The position numbers were made by a program, and so were the translations under genes. Shown here piece by piece: positions 52,681 to 62,268 of a stretch of 64,000 nt of DNA. Location of the stretch: assembly GCF_009389585.1 (NCBI RefSeq), contig NZ_VIYG01000007.1:208202-272201 (forward strand). Reading direction: 5' to 3'. The notes under the pieces were generated by a model. It was not told where the DNA came from and did not search any database. It worked only from the letters and a program-made list of their open reading frames with translations. The stretch's first letter is position 1, and each line of letters starts with the position of its first letter. Origin of the DNA: Oceanobacillus sp. CFH 90083. GTDB lineage: Bacteria; Bacillota; Bacilli; Bacillales; Amphibacillaceae.

Positions 52681-53295
52681 TTATTTTGATAACCCTTTTC
52701 TTAACAGATCCATTTCGATACGAAAATTTTCGGTAGCTTCTTCGCGTGAAAGGTTTCTTGATAACTGATCGACAATATTTCGAAACGTGACAGACGTTAA
52801 AATTTGCATAACATGGAAGAACTCCTGTTTACTATCAACATTTATCTTTTTAAAATCAACTAAATCCTTTACTTTGTTCATGGCATCTACTTCATGCTGC
52901 TTCCCTAAAAACAGCTCGGTAAATGAATCTTCAATTTCATGTGTGACATTTAAGATGGCATTTTTCAAAAACTGCAAATGCTCCTCCTCAGACAGCTCCA
53001 CAAGCATTGTCTGAAAAACCTGATCCATCGCAGCCATCAAATCTCCATCTGCTTCTTGCAGCTTCTTTAAAAAATAGGCACGGCGCTTATCGGTATGGAG
53101 CTTTAATAAGTAATAAAAAGCATCTTCCTTACCTTCAAAATATTGATAAAAGCTTCCTCTTGAAACCCCTGCAAGCTTGACAATATTCGCAATGGAGGCT
53201 TGCGATAATGGAGCTCTTGCAAACTCCTTTTCAGCTGCTTGCAATAATTTGACCCGTTTGGAGTCATGTAAATTAAAAAATGTTGATGTAGGCAT
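52681..53295 (-). CDS. TetR-family transcriptional regulator
   Basis: A 204-aa regulator. The N-terminal helix-turn-helix is LSQASIANIVKLAGVSRGSFYQYFEGKEDAFYYLL (about 30-65); the rest is an all-helical ligand domain of unknown specificity. ATG 53295 follows GGAGGAG at seven bases; the upstream open frame runs through operator DNA. Three 13-bp palindromes lie upstream, one exactly within the promoter spacer, so autorepression is strongly suggested. The downstream Spx-like and PH-like genes may share the transcript. Confidence 0.9.
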   Translation of the reverse strand: MPTSTFFNLHDSKRVKLLQAAEKEFARAPLSQASIANIVKLAGVSRGSFYQYFEGKEDAFYYLLKLHTDKRRAYFLKKLQEADGDLMAAMDQVFQTMLVELSEEEHLQFLKNAILNVTHEIEDSFTELFLGKQHEVDAMNKVKDLVDFKKINVDSKQEFFHVMQILTSVTFRNIVDQLSRNLSREEATENFRIEMDLLRKGLSK

Positions 53296-53320
53296 ATGCT
53301 TGCTCCTCCAAAACCTAATG

Positions 53321-53398
53321 TGACACAATGTCATGTTCTATAATTCTATATTAAGTGACACGGTGTCATAAGTCAATCATTTTCATGACACTGTGTCA
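53321..53398 (-). promoter_or_regulatory. TetR promoter with three palindromic operators
   Basis: TGACACAATGTCA (53321-53333), TGACACGGTGTCA (53356-53368) and TGACACTGTGTCA (53386-53398) share TGACA-N3-TGTCA. On the minus strand -35 TTGACT (53376-53371) and -10 TAATAT (53353-53348) are 17 bp apart, and the middle operator fills the spacer. The neighbouring TetR protein is the likely ligand. Confidence 0.82.
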
Positions 53399-53836
53399 CT
53401 TTTTTATAGAATGTGACTATTATATGACAAACAGGCTTTATCCTCTCAAGCATTATTCACGATTTGTCTGTTTAGTAAACGCCCGATAATGAGAAATCCT
53501 TATTTGAACTCCGACTTCATCATCCTATTCCCTCTCTGTACAATTTATAACCTGAAATGATGGATAAAACCGGGAATTTTTAAAGCTTTTGCTAATCTTT
53601 CTCGTCACCTGTTTATGATTAGCTTCCCATTTAAGATAATCCCTAAAATTTTCTACCTATGCTAAAAAAATTGATTTCAAATGATTTATTTTCGTGTATA
53701 ATTATTTCGAATCTGATAAGAATGAACGTGCTCCTTCAAGTTTGAGCAGGTATTAAAATGGATCCTGTAATGATTTAGTTACGAAAAGCAGTGCGGGAAT
53801 TTTTATTAGATATCTTTATGTAAAAAGGAGTCTGAA

Positions 53837-54946
53837 ATGGCAAAAAAACCAATTATCCAATTCAATAATGTAATGAAACAATTTGATGATGATGCCCCCG
53901 TTTTGGATCACGTCAATTTTGAAATAGAAAAAGGTAAATTCTATACGCTGCTCGGTCCTTCAGGTTGCGGGAAAACAACGATTCTCCGTTTAATCGCCGG
54001 GTTTACCGAAGCAACATCAGGCGATATTCTCTTTGAAGGAAAAAAGATTAACCATGTACCGGCCAATAAACGTCCCATTAATACGGTTTTTCAAGATTAT
54101 GCCTTATTCCCTCATCTCAATGTCTATGAAAATGTTGCTTTTGGATTACGGATTAAGAAGGTAAAAAAAGCAGAGATGGATGCCAAAGTCAAAGAAGCAC
54201 TCAGCTTTGTCAATTTAAAAGGCTATGAAAACCGGGAAATTACAGGGATGTCCGGCGGTCAAAAGCAGCGGGTAGCGATTGCCCGCGCCATTGTTAATGA
54301 ACCGGCTATTATCTTATTGGATGAACCGCTCTCCGCCCTGGACCTGAAGCTTCGTTATCAAATGCAGTATGAATTAAGAGAGCTGCAGAGTCGCCTTGGG
54401 ATTACCTTTATTTTCGTAACACACGATCAGGAAGAAGCGCTTGCCATGTCGGATGAGATTTTTGTATTAAACAAAGGGAAAATCCAGCAAAGCGGAACGC
54501 CGAACGATATCTATGATGAGCCGATCAACCGTTTTGTTGCGGACTTTATTGGAGAATCAAATATTGTCAGGGCAACGATGATTCAGGATTTTCTGGTGGA
54601 ATTTGCCGGAAAGCAATTTGCATGTGTAGATCAGGGGATGAATCCAAATGAAACAGTAGAAATTGTGATTCGTCCAGAGGATATGGAAATTACTACCGTA
54701 GAAAAAGGAAGTATCCGTGTAACCGTTCAGGCTCAATTATTCCGCGGTGTGCATTATGAAATTACCTGTACAGATGAGGCAGGCAATGAATGGCTTGTCC
54801 AATCCACGAAAAAAGCAAACATCGGTGAGGAAATCGGACTTCGCTTTACACCTGAGGATATTCACGTCATGCGATTAAATGAATCCGAGGAGGACTTTGA
54901 CCGCCGCCTCGACGCTTATGATGAGGGTGAGAATGATGCAAAATAA
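53837..54946 (+). CDS. potA: Spermidine/putrescine ABC transporter ATP-binding protein
   Basis: A 369-aa ATPase. Walker [14 protein letters not shown], signature [15 protein letters not shown] and Walker [13 protein letters not shown] are intact. The C-terminal part (about 240-369) holds the TOBE-type domain with [11 protein letters not shown]. It drives polyamine uptake with PotB, PotC and PotD. First gene of potABCD, starting 12 nt after AAAAGGAG. The 440-bp region upstream, shared with the divergent TetR gene, holds no other gene that I can see. Confidence 0.94.
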   Translation: MAKKPIIQFNNVMKQFDDDAPVLDHVNFEIEKGKFYTLLGPSGCGKTTILRLIAGFTEATSGDILFEGKKINHVPANKRPINTVFQDYALFPHLNVYENVAFGLRIKKVKKAEMDAKVKEALSFVNLKGYENREITGMSGGQKQRVAIARAIVNEPAIILLDEPLSALDLKLRYQMQYELRELQSRLGITFIFVTHDQEEALAMSDEIFVLNKGKIQQSGTPNDIYDEPINRFVADFIGESNIVRATMIQDFLVEFAGKQFACVDQGMNPNETVEIVIRPEDMEITTVEKGSIRVTVQAQLFRGVHYEITCTDEAGNEWLVQSTKKANIGEEIGLRFTPEDIHVMRLNESEEDFDRRLDAYDEGENDAK

Positions 54947-55739
54947 AACGTTCCGTCATTTGTTTATGCTCCCTTATGCACTATGGATTATTCTATTTGT
55001 TATTGCACCGATTCTTTTGGTTGTGTACTTTTCCTTTTTTGATATTCATGGAAATTTCTCTTTAACAAATTATAAAAACTTTTTTACTGCTACGTATTTG
55101 CAGATGACCCTGAATTCCTTTTGGTACGCCTTTTTAATCACTGTTATTTCCCTGCTTGTTGCCTACCCGACAGCTTATATTTTGACACGTACCAGGCATA
55201 AGCAGCTCTGGCTTTTACTGATTATTGTCCCTTCCTGGATAAATTTATTGTTAAAAGCCTACGCGTTTATTGGCATTTTCGGCACACACGGGGCTGCCAA
55301 CCAATTTTTAGAGTGGGTCGGCATTGGCTCCAGACAGCTGTTATTTACAGATTTCAGCTTTGTATTTGTTGCTGTGTATATTTTTATTCCGTTTATGATT
55401 TTACCTATTTTTAATGCCCTGGATAAATTAAATCCCAGCCTGCTTTATGCAGCAAGTGATTTAGGTGCATCTAAATGGACAACATTCCGGAGAGTCATTT
55501 TTCCGTTGACATTAGATGGTGTCAAATCCGGCTGTCAGGTTGTTTTTATTCCGGCATTATCCCTGTTTATGCTTACGCGTCTGATCGCCGGAAACCGGGT
55601 GATTACGCTTGGAACAGCGATTGAGCAGCAATTCCTCGTGACACAGAACTGGGGGATGGGCGCGACCATTGCTGTATTTTTAATTATCATTATGGTTGGC
55701 TTTATGGCGCTGACTTCGATCAGAAGGAGAGGTGTGTAG
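54933..55739 (+). CDS. potB: Spermidine/putrescine ABC transporter permease PotB
   Basis: A 268-aa permease with six helices and the coupling motif [25 protein letters not shown] (about 168-192). The start is one of two adjacent ATG codons (54933/54936) after GAGGGTGAGA, overlapping the potA end by 14 nt. The open frame upstream is not used. Confidence 0.94.
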   Translation: MMQNKTFRHLFMLPYALWIILFVIAPILLVVYFSFFDIHGNFSLTNYKNFFTATYLQMTLNSFWYAFLITVISLLVAYPTAYILTRTRHKQLWLLLIIVPSWINLLLKAYAFIGIFGTHGAANQFLEWVGIGSRQLLFTDFSFVFVAVYIFIPFMILPIFNALDKLNPSLLYAASDLGASKWTTFRRVIFPLTLDGVKSGCQVVFIPALSLFMLTRLIAGNRVITLGTAIEQQFLVTQNWGMGATIAVFLIIIMVGFMALTSIRRRGV

Positions 55740-55740
55740 G

Positions 55741-56544
55741 ATGGAGAAAAAATCTTCTTCGTTTGCCAATCTATTTTTGCTGTTTATTTTTGTTATTTTA
55801 TATGCACCAATCTTCTATCTGATTTTCTATTCCTTTAACAGCGGCGGTACGATGAGCCATTTTGAAGGATTTACACTTGATTGGTACCGGGAATTATTAC
55901 AGGATACAAGATTGTTAATTATCGTCCTGAACACATTAGTAATTGCCTTATTATCTGCACTTATCGCTACCGTGACAGGTGTGCTCGGCGCCATTGGGAT
56001 ACGCTCCTATAAACGGAGGCAGACCAGAAACACACTGCTCTCTTTAAATAATGTGCTGATTGTCAGTCCTGACGTTATTATCGGGGCAAGCTTTTTAATT
56101 CTCTTTACGATGGCAGGCATTCAGCTCGGATTTTATTCCGTTCTTTTATCCCATATTGCCTTCAGCATACCGATTGTTGTGCTGATGGTTTTGCCAAAGC
56201 TGATGGAGATGTCGCCTTCTTTAGAGGATGCAGCACGCGATTTAGGAGCAAGCAATTGGAATGTATTGACGAAAGTAACCCTGCCTTATATAGCACCCGG
56301 GATTTTTGCAGGCTTCTTTATGGCACTGACATACTCTTTAGATGATTTTGCAGTGACCTTCTTTGTAACAGGAAATGGATTTTCAACATTATCGGTAGAA
56401 ATCTATTCCCTGGCAAGAAGAGGTGTTTCTTTAAACATTAATGCTTTATCAACACTGATGTTCGTTATTACTGTCATTTTTGTTGTTGTCTATTACTACC
56501 TGGCAACCCGCTCAGGAACAAAGGGGGCGAATCTTAGACGATGA
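55741..56544 (+). CDS. potC: Spermidine/putrescine ABC transporter permease PotC
   Basis: A 267-aa permease with six helices and the coupling motif DAARDLGASNWNVLTKVTLPYIAPGI (about 160-185). ATG 55741 is one base past the potB stop; AGGAGAGG within the potB end serves as ribosome site. Confidence 0.94.
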   Translation: MEKKSSSFANLFLLFIFVILYAPIFYLIFYSFNSGGTMSHFEGFTLDWYRELLQDTRLLIIVLNTLVIALLSALIATVTGVLGAIGIRSYKRRQTRNTLLSLNNVLIVSPDVIIGASFLILFTMAGIQLGFYSVLLSHIAFSIPIVVLMVLPKLMEMSPSLEDAARDLGASNWNVLTKVTLPYIAPGIFAGFFMALTYSLDDFAVTFFVTGNGFSTLSVEIYSLARRGVSLNINALSTLMFVITVIFVVVYYYLATRSGTKGANLRR

Positions 56545-57617
56545 AAGCTTTAAACCGTTCGTTTCTGGTAATTCTCGTTATATCCATTGCCTTATTAATT
56601 ACTATCAACCGACTGAATGCTTCACAAGGCTTTTCCGGCGACAATACGCTTACCGTGTATAACTGGGGCGACTATATTGATCAGGATGTTATTAAGCAAT
56701 TCGAGGAGGAGACAGGCATCACCGTTATTTACGAAACCTTTGATTCCAATGAGGCGATGATGACCAAAATTCAACAGGGCGGCACAACATATGATATCGC
56801 CGTCCCTTCTGAATATACCATTGAAAAAATGGTAGAAGAGGATTTACTCTATGAGCTGGATCACAGTAAAATCCCGAATCTGCAATATATTGATGAGCGC
56901 TTCTTAAATCTGCCTTTTGATGAAGGGAATCGCTACTCCATTCCTTATTTCTGGGGAACGGTAGGAATTATTTTCAATCCGGAGCTGCTTCCAGAGGGGA
57001 TGGAAATAACAGGCTGGCATGATTTATGGGACCCGCGCTTAGAGAATCAGATTCTCCTTGTTGACGGAGCCAGAGAGATTATGGGGATGGGGTTAAATTC
57101 ACTTGGCTATTCTTTGAATGATACAAATCCTGAGCATCTATATGAAACGTTGGATCATCTGGAAAAGCTGACTCCAAATATTCGTGCCATTGTCGGTGAT
57201 GAGAATAAAATGCTGATGGTGGGTAACGAAGCGATGGTTGCAGTCGGCTGGTCCGGAGATGCTGCTGATATTATGTGGGAAAATGAAGCAATGGATTATG
57301 TTGTTCCTGAGGAGGGCTCTAATCTTTGGTTTGATAATTTTGTAATTCCCAAAACAGCTAAAAATATCGAGGGCGCACATGAATTTATTAACTTTATGCT
57401 CGACCCGGAAATTTCTGCACAGAACACAGAATATGTCAGCTACTCCACTCCTAATAAAGAAGCATTGAAATATATGCCTGAGGAAATGGTGAATGATGAA
57501 CGCTTCTATCCGGATGCCGCCTTAACCGATAAGCTTGAGGTGTACGAAAATCTCGGTAAGGAAAACCTGGCGTTTTATAATGAGCTGTTTTTGCAGTTTA
57601 AGATGTATCGGAAGTAA
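56541..57617 (+). CDS. potD: Spermidine/putrescine-binding protein PotD, without lipobox
   Basis: A 358-aa polyamine-binding protein. The mature start LTVYNWGDYIDQDVIKQFEEETG and SNEAMMTKIQQGGTTYDIAVPSEY and YSIPYFWGTVGIIFNP are typical PotD segments. The N terminus is a hydrophobic helix (FLVILVISIALLITI, about 8-22) with no cysteine nearby, so it cannot be a lipoprotein. It is either anchored by an uncleaved signal helix or released. It is coupled to potC by a four-base overlap (ATGA). Confidence 0.92.
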   Translation: MKALNRSFLVILVISIALLITINRLNASQGFSGDNTLTVYNWGDYIDQDVIKQFEEETGITVIYETFDSNEAMMTKIQQGGTTYDIAVPSEYTIEKMVEEDLLYELDHSKIPNLQYIDERFLNLPFDEGNRYSIPYFWGTVGIIFNPELLPEGMEITGWHDLWDPRLENQILLVDGAREIMGMGLNSLGYSLNDTNPEHLYETLDHLEKLTPNIRAIVGDENKMLMVGNEAMVAVGWSGDAADIMWENEAMDYVVPEEGSNLWFDNFVIPKTAKNIEGAHEFINFMLDPEISAQNTEYVSYSTPNKEALKYMPEEMVNDERFYPDAALTDKLEVYENLGKENLAFYNELFLQFKMYRK

Positions 57618-57632
57618 GAGACTATATATAAA

Positions 57633-57665
57633 AGGTGAGCACTTTTTTAAATAAGTGACTCACCT
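57633..57665 (+). terminator. Hairpin after potD
   Basis: Stem AGGTGAGCACTT / AAGTGACTCACCT with a one-base bulge, 15 nt after the potD stop. There is no T run, so it may stabilise the mRNA rather than end it. Confidence 0.55.
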
Positions 57666-57805
57666 CCTATTCATTATTCTAATTCCTAATAACTGATTAA
57701 AAACAATCTACGACCAATGGTTACCTAATAAACTAACTCTCAAATAAATAATCTTTTAAAAAATAATTCTGATTGCAGAAAGAAAAGTAATGGAAATCAT
57801 AATAA

Positions 57806-57958
57806 TCAATTGAATTTTAGTTCTAATAGATAATCATCAATTCCTGTTACTAAGTGACTGACAATGATGAGCTTTTCAACCTTAACCAATTCAATGTTAC
57901 TTAATATTTCATTGAAAAAAGAACGTTTATCTTTGACTTCAACAGTTGATTCAATCAT
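57806..57958 (-). CDS. Small 50-aa protein coupled to the Nudix gene
   Basis: A 50-codon frame beginning MIESTVEVKDKRSFFNEILS and ending DDYLLELKFN. Its ATG shares a base with the stop codon of the Nudix gene and is preceded by AGGTGGGG inside that gene, a classic translational coupling. It is soluble and mixed in charge with no family that I recognise. The remainder of 57666-57805 is non-coding as far as I can see. Confidence 0.6.
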   Translation of the reverse strand: MIESTVEVKDKRSFFNEILSNIELVKVEKLIIVSHLVTGIDDYLLELKFN

Positions 57959-58527
57959 TATTCCCCACCTGCTTTACAATGATATAATTTTTTTATAACA
58001 CCTTCTAGATTTGGATTATCAATATTTTTTATATTAATCCAAGCAACTCTATTATTCTCTATGTTTTCTGGTATGAGTTCCGTGTCCACGGTCACTATGT
58101 ACCTAAAGTCGTAATGCTGATGGTCTCCTTCCTCTTTTTTATAATTAGCAGGGATTCCATGAATATCAATATCTAATGGGATAAGAGAATCCACTGCATC
58201 CACTTTACCATCCATCCCCGTTTCTTCCTTCAACTCTCTAACAGCCGATTCAATTGGTCTTTCGCCTGGATCTACATGACCACCTGGCTGTAACCATTTT
58301 TTCAAGTTTTGATGAAATATCATTAACATATAATCAGGATTGGATCTTTTTACGATAATTGCACTTGCGGTGATATGCCCTGGTAGTGAATTTCTTGAAA
58401 AAATGTCTGTGTTATTTTCTTGCAGCTGATCAATAAGTGGTGTTAATCGTTCTTTTTCCTTAGGATAAAGCGATAAATAGTTTACTACCTGTTTTTTGAT
58501 TTCATCTTTGATTAAACTTTTATGCAT
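57958..58527 (-). CDS. Nudix hydrolase
   Basis: A 189-aa protein with the Nudix box GGHVDPGERPIESAVRELKEETGM (about 91-114) preceded by HQNLKKWLQP, in the manner of ADP-ribose or NTP pyrophosphohydrolases. Substrate not predictable. It is followed at once by the small coupled frame and is distinct from the CoA-type Nudix gene at 21993. Confidence 0.85.
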   Translation of the reverse strand: MHKSLIKDEIKKQVVNYLSLYPKEKERLTPLIDQLQENNTDIFSRNSLPGHITASAIIVKRSNPDYMLMIFHQNLKKWLQPGGHVDPGERPIESAVRELKEETGMDGKVDAVDSLIPLDIDIHGIPANYKKEEGDHQHYDFRYIVTVDTELIPENIENNRVAWINIKNIDNPNLEGVIKKLYHCKAGGE

Positions 58528-58630
58528 AAAATCCCCCTATTAATTGTTAAATAAAAGAAAATATGTTAATTTAATTGTAACATTATGAATTCGTAAAATA
58601 AACAGATAATCAAAAAAGTTTGTAAATAAA

Positions 58631-58667
58631 AGCATCGTATAGAAGGATAATCCCACTATACGATGCT
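58631..58667 (-). terminator. Terminator of htpG
   Basis: A perfect 12-bp stem AGCATCGTATAG / CTATACGATGCT, followed on the minus strand by TTTATTT. Confidence 0.8.
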
Positions 58668-58691
58668 CAAAAAGTCTATTTTATAATCCTA

Positions 58692-60569
58692 TCAAACCAT
58701 AATTTTACTCATATCATTCGTAAACGCCACTGGATCTTCAATCGGCAGTCCTTCAATCAACAACGCCTGATTGTAAAGCAGGTTGGTATATAATTCTAAT
58801 TTATCCTGATCATTTCCCTGCGCTGCTTCCAGTGCTTTAAAAATACTGTGATCCACATTGATTTCCAGCACTTTATCCGCCTTAATCTGCTGGTCATCCG
58901 GCATCGCATTGATAATTTTCTCCATTTCCAAAGAAATTTCACCATCCGCCGACAGAACAACCGGATGTGATTTTAGACGCTTCGATGCCCGTACATCCTT
59001 TACTTTATCGCCAAGGACCTCTTTCATCGCCTGGAACAGCTCGTTATGACTTTCGGTTTCTGTCTTATCTTCCTCTTTCTCATCTGCTTCAATCCCAAGA
59101 TCACCACTGGAAACCGAACGGAATTCCTTCTCCTGATATTGCATCAGCATTTTAATGGCGAATTCATCGATTTCATCTGTGAAATAAAGGATTTCATAGC
59201 CCTTATCGGCAACGATTTCCGTCTGCGGCAGCTTTTCAATCCGCTCGTTGGAATCCCCGGAAGCATAATAAATGTATTTCTGATCTTCCGGCATCCGTGA
59301 TACATATTCCTCTAACGTTACCAGCTTTTTCTCCGTAGAAGAGTAGAATAGAAGCAAGTCCTTCAATTCTTCTTTATGCTGTCCAAAGTCACTGTAGACG
59401 CCATATTTAATCTGCTGACCAAATGCTTTAAAGAAGGTTTCATATTTTTCACGCTCATCACGAAGCAGGCTGAGCAGCTGCTGCTTTATTTTCTTATGAA
59501 TATTTTTGGCAATAATCTTTAGCTGGCGGTCATGCTGGAGCATTTCTCTGGAAATATTTAAAGATAAATCCTCCGAGTCCACCATCCCTTTCACAAAGCT
59601 GAAATAATCCGGCAGTAAATCGGCACATTTTTCCATAATTAATACACCGTTTGAATAAAGCTCCAGCCCTTTTTCATATTCTCTGGAGTAGTAATTAAAC
59701 GGCGCCTGCTCTGGAACAAACAGAATAGCATTATAGCGGACAGTTCCATCGACATTGATATGGATATGACGTAACGGCTGGTCAAATCCGTAATGCTTCT
59801 CCTGGTAGAAGTTCTTGTAATCCTCGTCCGTTAATTCACTCTTATTTTTCTTCCAGATTGGAACCATCGTATTCAGCGTCTGTTCTTCAATGACATCCTC
59901 ATACTCATCTTCTGTTCCTTCCTTCAATTTGCTTTCCGTAACATCCATTTTGATTGGATAACGGATAAAATCAGAGTATTTTTTCACAATTTGTTTTAAC
60001 GTAAAGTCCTCTAAAAATTCATCATAATTGTCTTCTTCCTGATTTTCTTTTAATTCGAGGATAATTTCTGTTCCAACCTCTGTACGTTCAATTGGTGTAA
60101 TCGTATAGCCATCAGACCCTTTAGAAACCCATTTATAGCCTTCTTCACTATCAATGGATCTGGTAAGTACGGTTACTTTATCTGCAACCATAAATGCTGC
60201 ATAGAAGCCAACCCCAAATTGACCAATAATATCATGGCCATCTTTAATTTCATTTTCAGATTTAAAGGTATGCGAGCCACTTTTGGCGATAATACCAAGG
60301 TTATTTTCCAGTTCTTCTTTTGTCATCCCAATTCCTGTATCCATAACCGTCAACGTACGTTTATCTTTATTCGGGATTAATTTAATATAATAGCTGCTTT
60401 GATCAAATGTTAAAGCATCATCTGTCAATGCTTTATAATAAATTTTGTCAATCGCATCACTTGCATTGGAAATTAATTCACGTAAAAAAATCTCCCGCTG
60501 TGAGTAAATTGAATTAATCACCATATCTAATAATTTCTGTGATTCTGCTTTAAACTTGCGCTTTGCCAT
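58692..60569 (-). CDS. htpG: Molecular chaperone HtpG (Hsp90)
   Basis: A 625-aa Hsp90. The GHKL ATP site is visible as [28 protein letters not shown] and [15 protein letters not shown] in the first 125 residues. The middle domain has the catalytic Arg region [16 protein letters not shown] (about 336-351). The C-terminal dimerisation domain follows. A perfect CIRCE element lies 26 bp upstream, just after a SigA-type promoter, so HrcA control is expected. In B. subtilis htpG is instead a class III gene without CIRCE. Confidence 0.97.
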   Translation of the reverse strand: MAKRKFKAESQKLLDMVINSIYSQREIFLRELISNASDAIDKIYYKALTDDALTFDQSSYYIKLIPNKDKRTLTVMDTGIGMTKEELENNLGIIAKSGSHTFKSENEIKDGHDIIGQFGVGFYAAFMVADKVTVLTRSIDSEEGYKWVSKGSDGYTITPIERTEVGTEIILELKENQEEDNYDEFLEDFTLKQIVKKYSDFIRYPIKMDVTESKLKEGTEDEYEDVIEEQTLNTMVPIWKKNKSELTDEDYKNFYQEKHYGFDQPLRHIHINVDGTVRYNAILFVPEQAPFNYYSREYEKGLELYSNGVLIMEKCADLLPDYFSFVKGMVDSEDLSLNISREMLQHDRQLKIIAKNIHKKIKQQLLSLLRDEREKYETFFKAFGQQIKYGVYSDFGQHKEELKDLLLFYSSTEKKLVTLEEYVSRMPEDQKYIYYASGDSNERIEKLPQTEIVADKGYEILYFTDEIDEFAIKMLMQYQEKEFRSVSSGDLGIEADEKEEDKTETESHNELFQAMKEVLGDKVKDVRASKRLKSHPVVLSADGEISLEMEKIINAMPDDQQIKADKVLEINVDHSIFKALEAAQGNDQDKLELYTNLLYNQALLIEGLPIEDPVAFTNDMSKIMV

Positions 60570-60594
60570 GGTATTTCCTCTCCTTTTTTCTGTT

Positions 60595-60661
60595 TTAGCA
60601 CTCTCTTACGAAGAGTGCTAACCTCTATACATGTAATACCATATTCTTTTTTACCTGTCAA
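60595..60661 (-). promoter_or_regulatory. CIRCE operator and SigA promoter of htpG
   Basis: A perfect CIRCE, TTAGCACTC-N9-GAGTGCTAA, occupies 60595-60621. On the minus strand TTGACA (60661-60656) and TATTAC (60638-60633) are 17 bp apart and lie just upstream of it. HrcA binding would block the transcript start. The sirtuin gene diverges from the same region. Confidence 0.92.
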
Positions 60662-60724
60662 TATTAGTCGCATATCATCGCAACAACCTGTATAATAGAA
60701 TATATAAGAAGAGGAGGGGTCTCG

Positions 60725-61435
60725 ATGCTTCATGAATGGTTACAAGATTCCAAACATACCGTTATTTTCACCGGTGCAGGAATGTCCACAGAGAGTGGGC
60801 TACCTGATTTTCGCTCAACAAATCGAGGAATTTGGAGAAAGAAGGACCCGAGTAAAATCGCAAGTGTCAATGCTTTAAATCATCACGTAGAGGATTTTAT
60901 CGAATTTTATCGGGAGCGCGTTCTTGGAGTAAAAGAATTCGGTCCACATAAAGGTCATCAAATTCTTGCCGATTGGGAGAATAATGGCCTGGTTCAGTCG
61001 ATCATTACACAAAATGTTGATGGCTTCCATCAGGCTGCGGGAAGTAAACACGTTCATGAGCTGCATGGAACCCTGCAGGAGCTGCATTGTCAAAGCTGCG
61101 GGAAAATTTATGACAGCTCCGCCTATTTAGATGCAGATTACCATTGTTCCTGCGGCGGGATACTCAGACCTTCTATTGTATTATTTGGAGAAATGCTCCC
61201 TGAGGATGCTTTTTCCGCTGCTTTTGAACATGCAAAAAAAGCCGATTTATTTATCGTACTGGGTTCCTCTTTATCTGTAACTCCAGCCAATCAATTTCCG
61301 GAAATCGCAAAACAGAATGGTGCAAAGCTCGTCATTGTCAATCAAGAGAAAACACCGTTAGACAATTATGCAGATTTAGTTGTTTTTGACCGGAAGATTG
61401 GGGCTTATTTAGACGAAACAAATAAACTATTATAA
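60725..61435 (+). CDS. NAD-dependent protein deacetylase (sirtuin, SrtN/CobB-like)
   Basis: A 236-aa sirtuin. The NAD site is FTGAGMSTESGLPDFRS, then TQNVDGFHQAAG with the following catalytic His in VHELHGT. The zinc cysteines are C-x-x-C in HCQSCGK and C-x-C in YHCSCGG, a C-x-C rather than the usual C-x-x-C second pair. GSSLSVTPANQFP binds adenine ribose. It removes acyl groups from lysines, for instance on acetyl-CoA synthetase. Start ATG after GAAGAGGAGGGG; monocistronic. Confidence 0.93.
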   Translation: MLHEWLQDSKHTVIFTGAGMSTESGLPDFRSTNRGIWRKKDPSKIASVNALNHHVEDFIEFYRERVLGVKEFGPHKGHQILADWENNGLVQSIITQNVDGFHQAAGSKHVHELHGTLQELHCQSCGKIYDSSAYLDADYHCSCGGILRPSIVLFGEMLPEDAFSAAFEHAKKADLFIVLGSSLSVTPANQFPEIAKQNGAKLVIVNQEKTPLDNYADLVVFDRKIGAYLDETNKLL

Positions 61436-61439
61436 AACG

Positions 61440-61476
61440 GAAAGGCAAGGAAGCGTTTAACGTCTCCTTGCCTTTC
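61440..61476. terminator. Bidirectional terminator
   Basis: A perfect 12-bp stem GAAAGGCAAGGA / TCCTTGCCTTTC between the sirtuin gene and the convergent ypjP gene. Confidence 0.8.
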
Positions 61477-61517
61477 ACTGTATAAAACGAAACTTCAATC
61501 AGCGGGAGGTTTAGACC

Positions 61518-62105
61518 TTATGCCATCCATTTTGGCGGTGTATTTTTATCCCAGTAGATATCCCCTATTTTGTAATGCTTTTGAAAGCCATCTTCCTTTA
61601 AATGATAATGAAAATTAAAATAATATCCTTCCAAGGGACGATTTTCACGGCGGACATGAAACTTTGCCAGTGTTTCATTCGTGCTGTGATTAGAAATATT
61701 AAAAATTCGCTCTCCATACCCGCTCGAAGGTTTTTCTGTAATTGCTATATCCTTATAATCTTGAGAATGCCCTACAAAATCGTTCAAGACTGCTTCAATC
61801 TGTGGCAAAATCACTGCAGTAAATTCATTCTCCAGCTTTTCTGCAATCCTTGGTCCAAACTTTTCTAAGCTTAATTCTTTTGCCTCTTCATGAAGATGCT
61901 CCAGGTAAGCCTCTCTTGCATCCTTGACAATATATGATGAGGTTGGCTCTTTAAGAACAGATGTTACTTCTATATCTGGTGAAGAAGATACACTGCTGTC
62001 CTCCTGTTTATCGGCATCTATTTCCAAAAGATTCGTCGGTGTATAAATTCCTAATGTTAAGATTGTAATAAATATGACTGCTATTCTTCTCCACCAAAGC
62101 TTCAT
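61518..62105 (-). CDS. ypjP: YpjP-family exported protein of unknown function
   Basis: A protein of about 195 aa with an N-terminal hydrophobic segment (RRIAVIFITILTLGIYT), an acidic Ser-rich linker and a conserved domain. It matches B. subtilis YpjP as I recall it: LEKFGPRIAEKLENEF, ILPQIEAVLNDF, FHVRRENRPLEGYYFNFHYH and the C-terminal IYWDKNTPPKWMA. Function unknown; export to the membrane or outside is inferred. ATG 62105 (MKLWW) matches the homologue start; an ATG four codons upstream is possible. Confidence 0.85.
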   Translation of the reverse strand: MKLWWRRIAVIFITILTLGIYTPTNLLEIDADKQEDSSVSSSPDIEVTSVLKEPTSSYIVKDAREAYLEHLHEEAKELSLEKFGPRIAEKLENEFTAVILPQIEAVLNDFVGHSQDYKDIAITEKPSSGYGERIFNISNHSTNETLAKFHVRRENRPLEGYYFNFHYHLKEDGFQKHYKIGDIYWDKNTPPKWMA

Positions 62106-62268
62106 CTGTTTCACCATCTTTCGTATCCGTTTTCTTTATTTTACCATGAATCCGCCTACTGTCTATCCAACTATTCTACTTTTTTGAATATTATCATAGG
62201 AACACGTCCGTAAAATTCCCCACGGGATGAGGTTCCACTCTGGATGTCTTATATGAAGGCAGCAGTCT

